64,000 bases of DNA, taken from the NCBI RefSeq assembly GCF_900100435.1, contig NZ_FNEX01000018.1, positions 104,161 to 168,160 of the forward strand, read 5' to 3'. How positions within the stretch are numbered: position 1 is the stretch's first letter; the number at the start of each line of letters is the position of its first letter. Positions 63,801-64,000 of this stretch are shown here, piece after piece. Origin of the DNA: Pedobacter sp. ok626 (GTDB lineage: Bacteria > Bacteroidota > Bacteroidia > Sphingobacteriales > Sphingobacteriaceae). Both the position numbers and the translations under genes were made by a program. The notes below the pieces were generated by a model, which was not told the origin of the DNA, searched no databases, and saw nothing but the letters and a program-made list of their open reading frames with translations.

Positions 63801-64000
63801 CAGCGCAGCAGCATAGCCCGTTACACTCACGTTAATTCCCGGCAAGGGTTTTCCTGTAGCAGCATCAGTAACTACACCATTAATCTGTGGTCCGGTAGCC
63901 CTTTTTACAACCGCAACTTTCTTTGTGCTTATGGTGTCCGTTTCCTGAGCAAGCAAAGTATTACTGAATGCGAGGAAGAGTAGGCACGGTAAGAACATAT
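60834..64000 (-). CDS. SusC/RagA-family TonB-dependent transporter (pair 4), 5' end probably beyond the window
   Basis: At least 1054 residues. The first in-window ATG is at 63998, but MFLPCLLFLAFSNTLLAQ lacks the usual basic residues of a signal peptide, so the true start is probably just outside. A carboxypeptidase-regulatory-like domain (INGVVTDAATGKPLPGINVS), a plug (YLQGKVAGLEAIRRSGTPDI, NQPLVVVDGVLYDI, ILKDGASMYGTRGANGV) and a full barrel ending KSVQLGVRIGL are visible. It matches the pair 1 SusC at 15466-18669 over its whole length and differs in loops, which suggests a related ligand. Absence of STN is likely but the missing N-terminus leaves it open. Confidence 0.9.
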   Translation of the reverse strand, partial: MFLPCLLFLAFSNTLLAQETDTISTKKVAVVKRATGPQINGVVTDAATGKPLPGINVSVTGYAAALTDEKGHYKISVPDYRAVVVISGQGYQSKEEALKGRKTISSALYEESYTSVYDAALLPFGIVLKNRTPYAVTAVNPNGSWERSNETPDSYLQGKVAGLEAIRRSGTPDIGADLYLRGYNSLYAANQPLVVVDGVLYDINTYGSSIISGHQTNHLANVDIKDIDNITILKDGASMYGTRGANGVILITTSRAKDVATRLDFAAYGGYNGTVSHLPVMQADNYRIFLGDMLRTRPGYTDAMIKDEPYMNDNSGPDYYTYHQNTNWQDKVMSSGTSQNYYLKVTGGDEVATYALSLGYLNNEGLTHKTDLTRYQTRFNANLNLSAKLKAQANLAFTRSEQNLRDQGQAYSTNPLYLALVKSPFLSSHEISESGVLSPNLSDTDIFGLSNPVAAAESVEAVNRNYRFVGSVGFDYTLNKSFKISTIIGVTYDKVRENYFTPELGITPVLLPTAVGYNKVAAGVQRLFAVNTDTRLAYQKNLNHFSKLSANLGFRYQSSSAELDNGTTYNTASDDFVTLGSGQSTLRIVGGALGKWNWLNTYFNVNYEAYSKYFLSFNVAADASSRFGKEIPDVLTLNGVKLAVLPSVAGSWLVSSENFMANNAFVESLKLRASYGLTGNDEIGNYSAKTYYVSQNFLGRQGLIRGNIGNTALKWETNAKLNVGMDASFLKERLNISLDIYRNKISDMLIYEPMLTATGFDYGLRNGGTMENKGVELAVSGRLINKNNLKWDMGFTYALNRNKVIGLGENQNLITNFSGATIITQPGSAANLFYGYKTKGVYATDAEALASGLSNKTVDGDFIPFQGGDMRFVETNGDGTIDENDRQVIGNPNPDFTGSFSNKLSYKQWTLDALFTFTYGNDIYNGTRAALESMNGYNNQTLAVVNRWRVNGQVTDIPRASWDDPSRNSRFSDRWIEDGSYLKLRSLALSYKLPKLAFFRSATVYAIANNLLTLTKYKGYDPEFSAGSSVFARGVDTGLEPGTKSVQLGVRIGL

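Noticed and set aside
63345..63983. Plus-strand reading frame of 212 codons
   Set aside because: It is antisense to the plug and regulatory domain of the pair 4 SusC; a by-product of its codon use.
1..64000. Insertion sequences, integrase, tRNA or other marks of recent transfer
   Set aside because: None were seen on either strand; the locus is a continuous, uniform set of PUL genes.

Overview
The window looks like part of a Bacteroidota chromosome, most like Pedobacter or another Sphingobacteriaceae. The evidence is four SusC/SusD pairs, a hybrid two-component sensor (HTCS), a FecI/FecR pair, TAnnTTTG-type -7 boxes with weak Shine-Dalgarno signals, and AT-rich intergenic DNA. Nearly the whole window is one very large polysaccharide utilization locus (PUL) for pectin, above all rhamnogalacturonan, with accessory enzymes for uronic acid side groups. 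I see no rRNA, tRNA, CRISPR array, insertion sequence or phage gene.

Layout. 1-5.3 kb: the start of a rhamnogalacturonan acetylesterase running off the left edge, the first 25 codons of a lost GntR gene, an intact GntR regulator and the HTCS. 5.4-10.8 kb (+): a GH43/GH117-like propeller protein, a GH2 and a CE15 glucuronoyl esterase. 10.8-29.1 kb (-): one long operon of a four-FAS1 lipoprotein, SusC/SusD, two further FAS1 lipoproteins, a second SusC/SusD and a GH115 alpha-glucuronidase. 29.6-39.3 kb (-): GH2, GH105, GH31, L-rhamnose mutarotase and GH106 alpha-L-rhamnosidase. 39.4-42.7 kb (-): PL11 rhamnogalacturonan lyase and a double-domain acetylesterase. 43.0-50.0 kb (+): ECF sigma, FecR, STN-type SusC and SusD. 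50.1-55.5 kb (-): GH28, a macroglobulin-like protein and a sulfatase. 55.6-64 kb (-): SusC (start beyond the window), SusD, PL1 pectate lyase and a GH65-like protein.

How it fits together. Surface SusC/D complexes and probably the FAS1 lipoproteins capture and import pectin fragments. PL1, PL11 and GH28 cut the backbone, CE12 esterases remove acetyl groups, and GH105, GH106, GH2, GH31, CE15 and GH115 dismantle the oligosaccharides. RhaM prepares L-rhamnose for catabolism in the cytoplasm.

The main new observation is a shared 17-18 bp element, CAGGATGrrrCAGGTTG(C), at six promoters. It is a direct repeat with a 10-bp period. It always points toward the gene it precedes, and its terminal TTG lies 19-21 bp from a -7-like box. 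It joins all the catabolic operons whose promoters are visible, including the sigma factor gene, into one regulon that the adjacent HTCS probably controls. A second notable feature is a set of three surface-type lipoproteins carrying about eight FAS1 domains, placed where SusE/F-like glycan-binding proteins usually sit.
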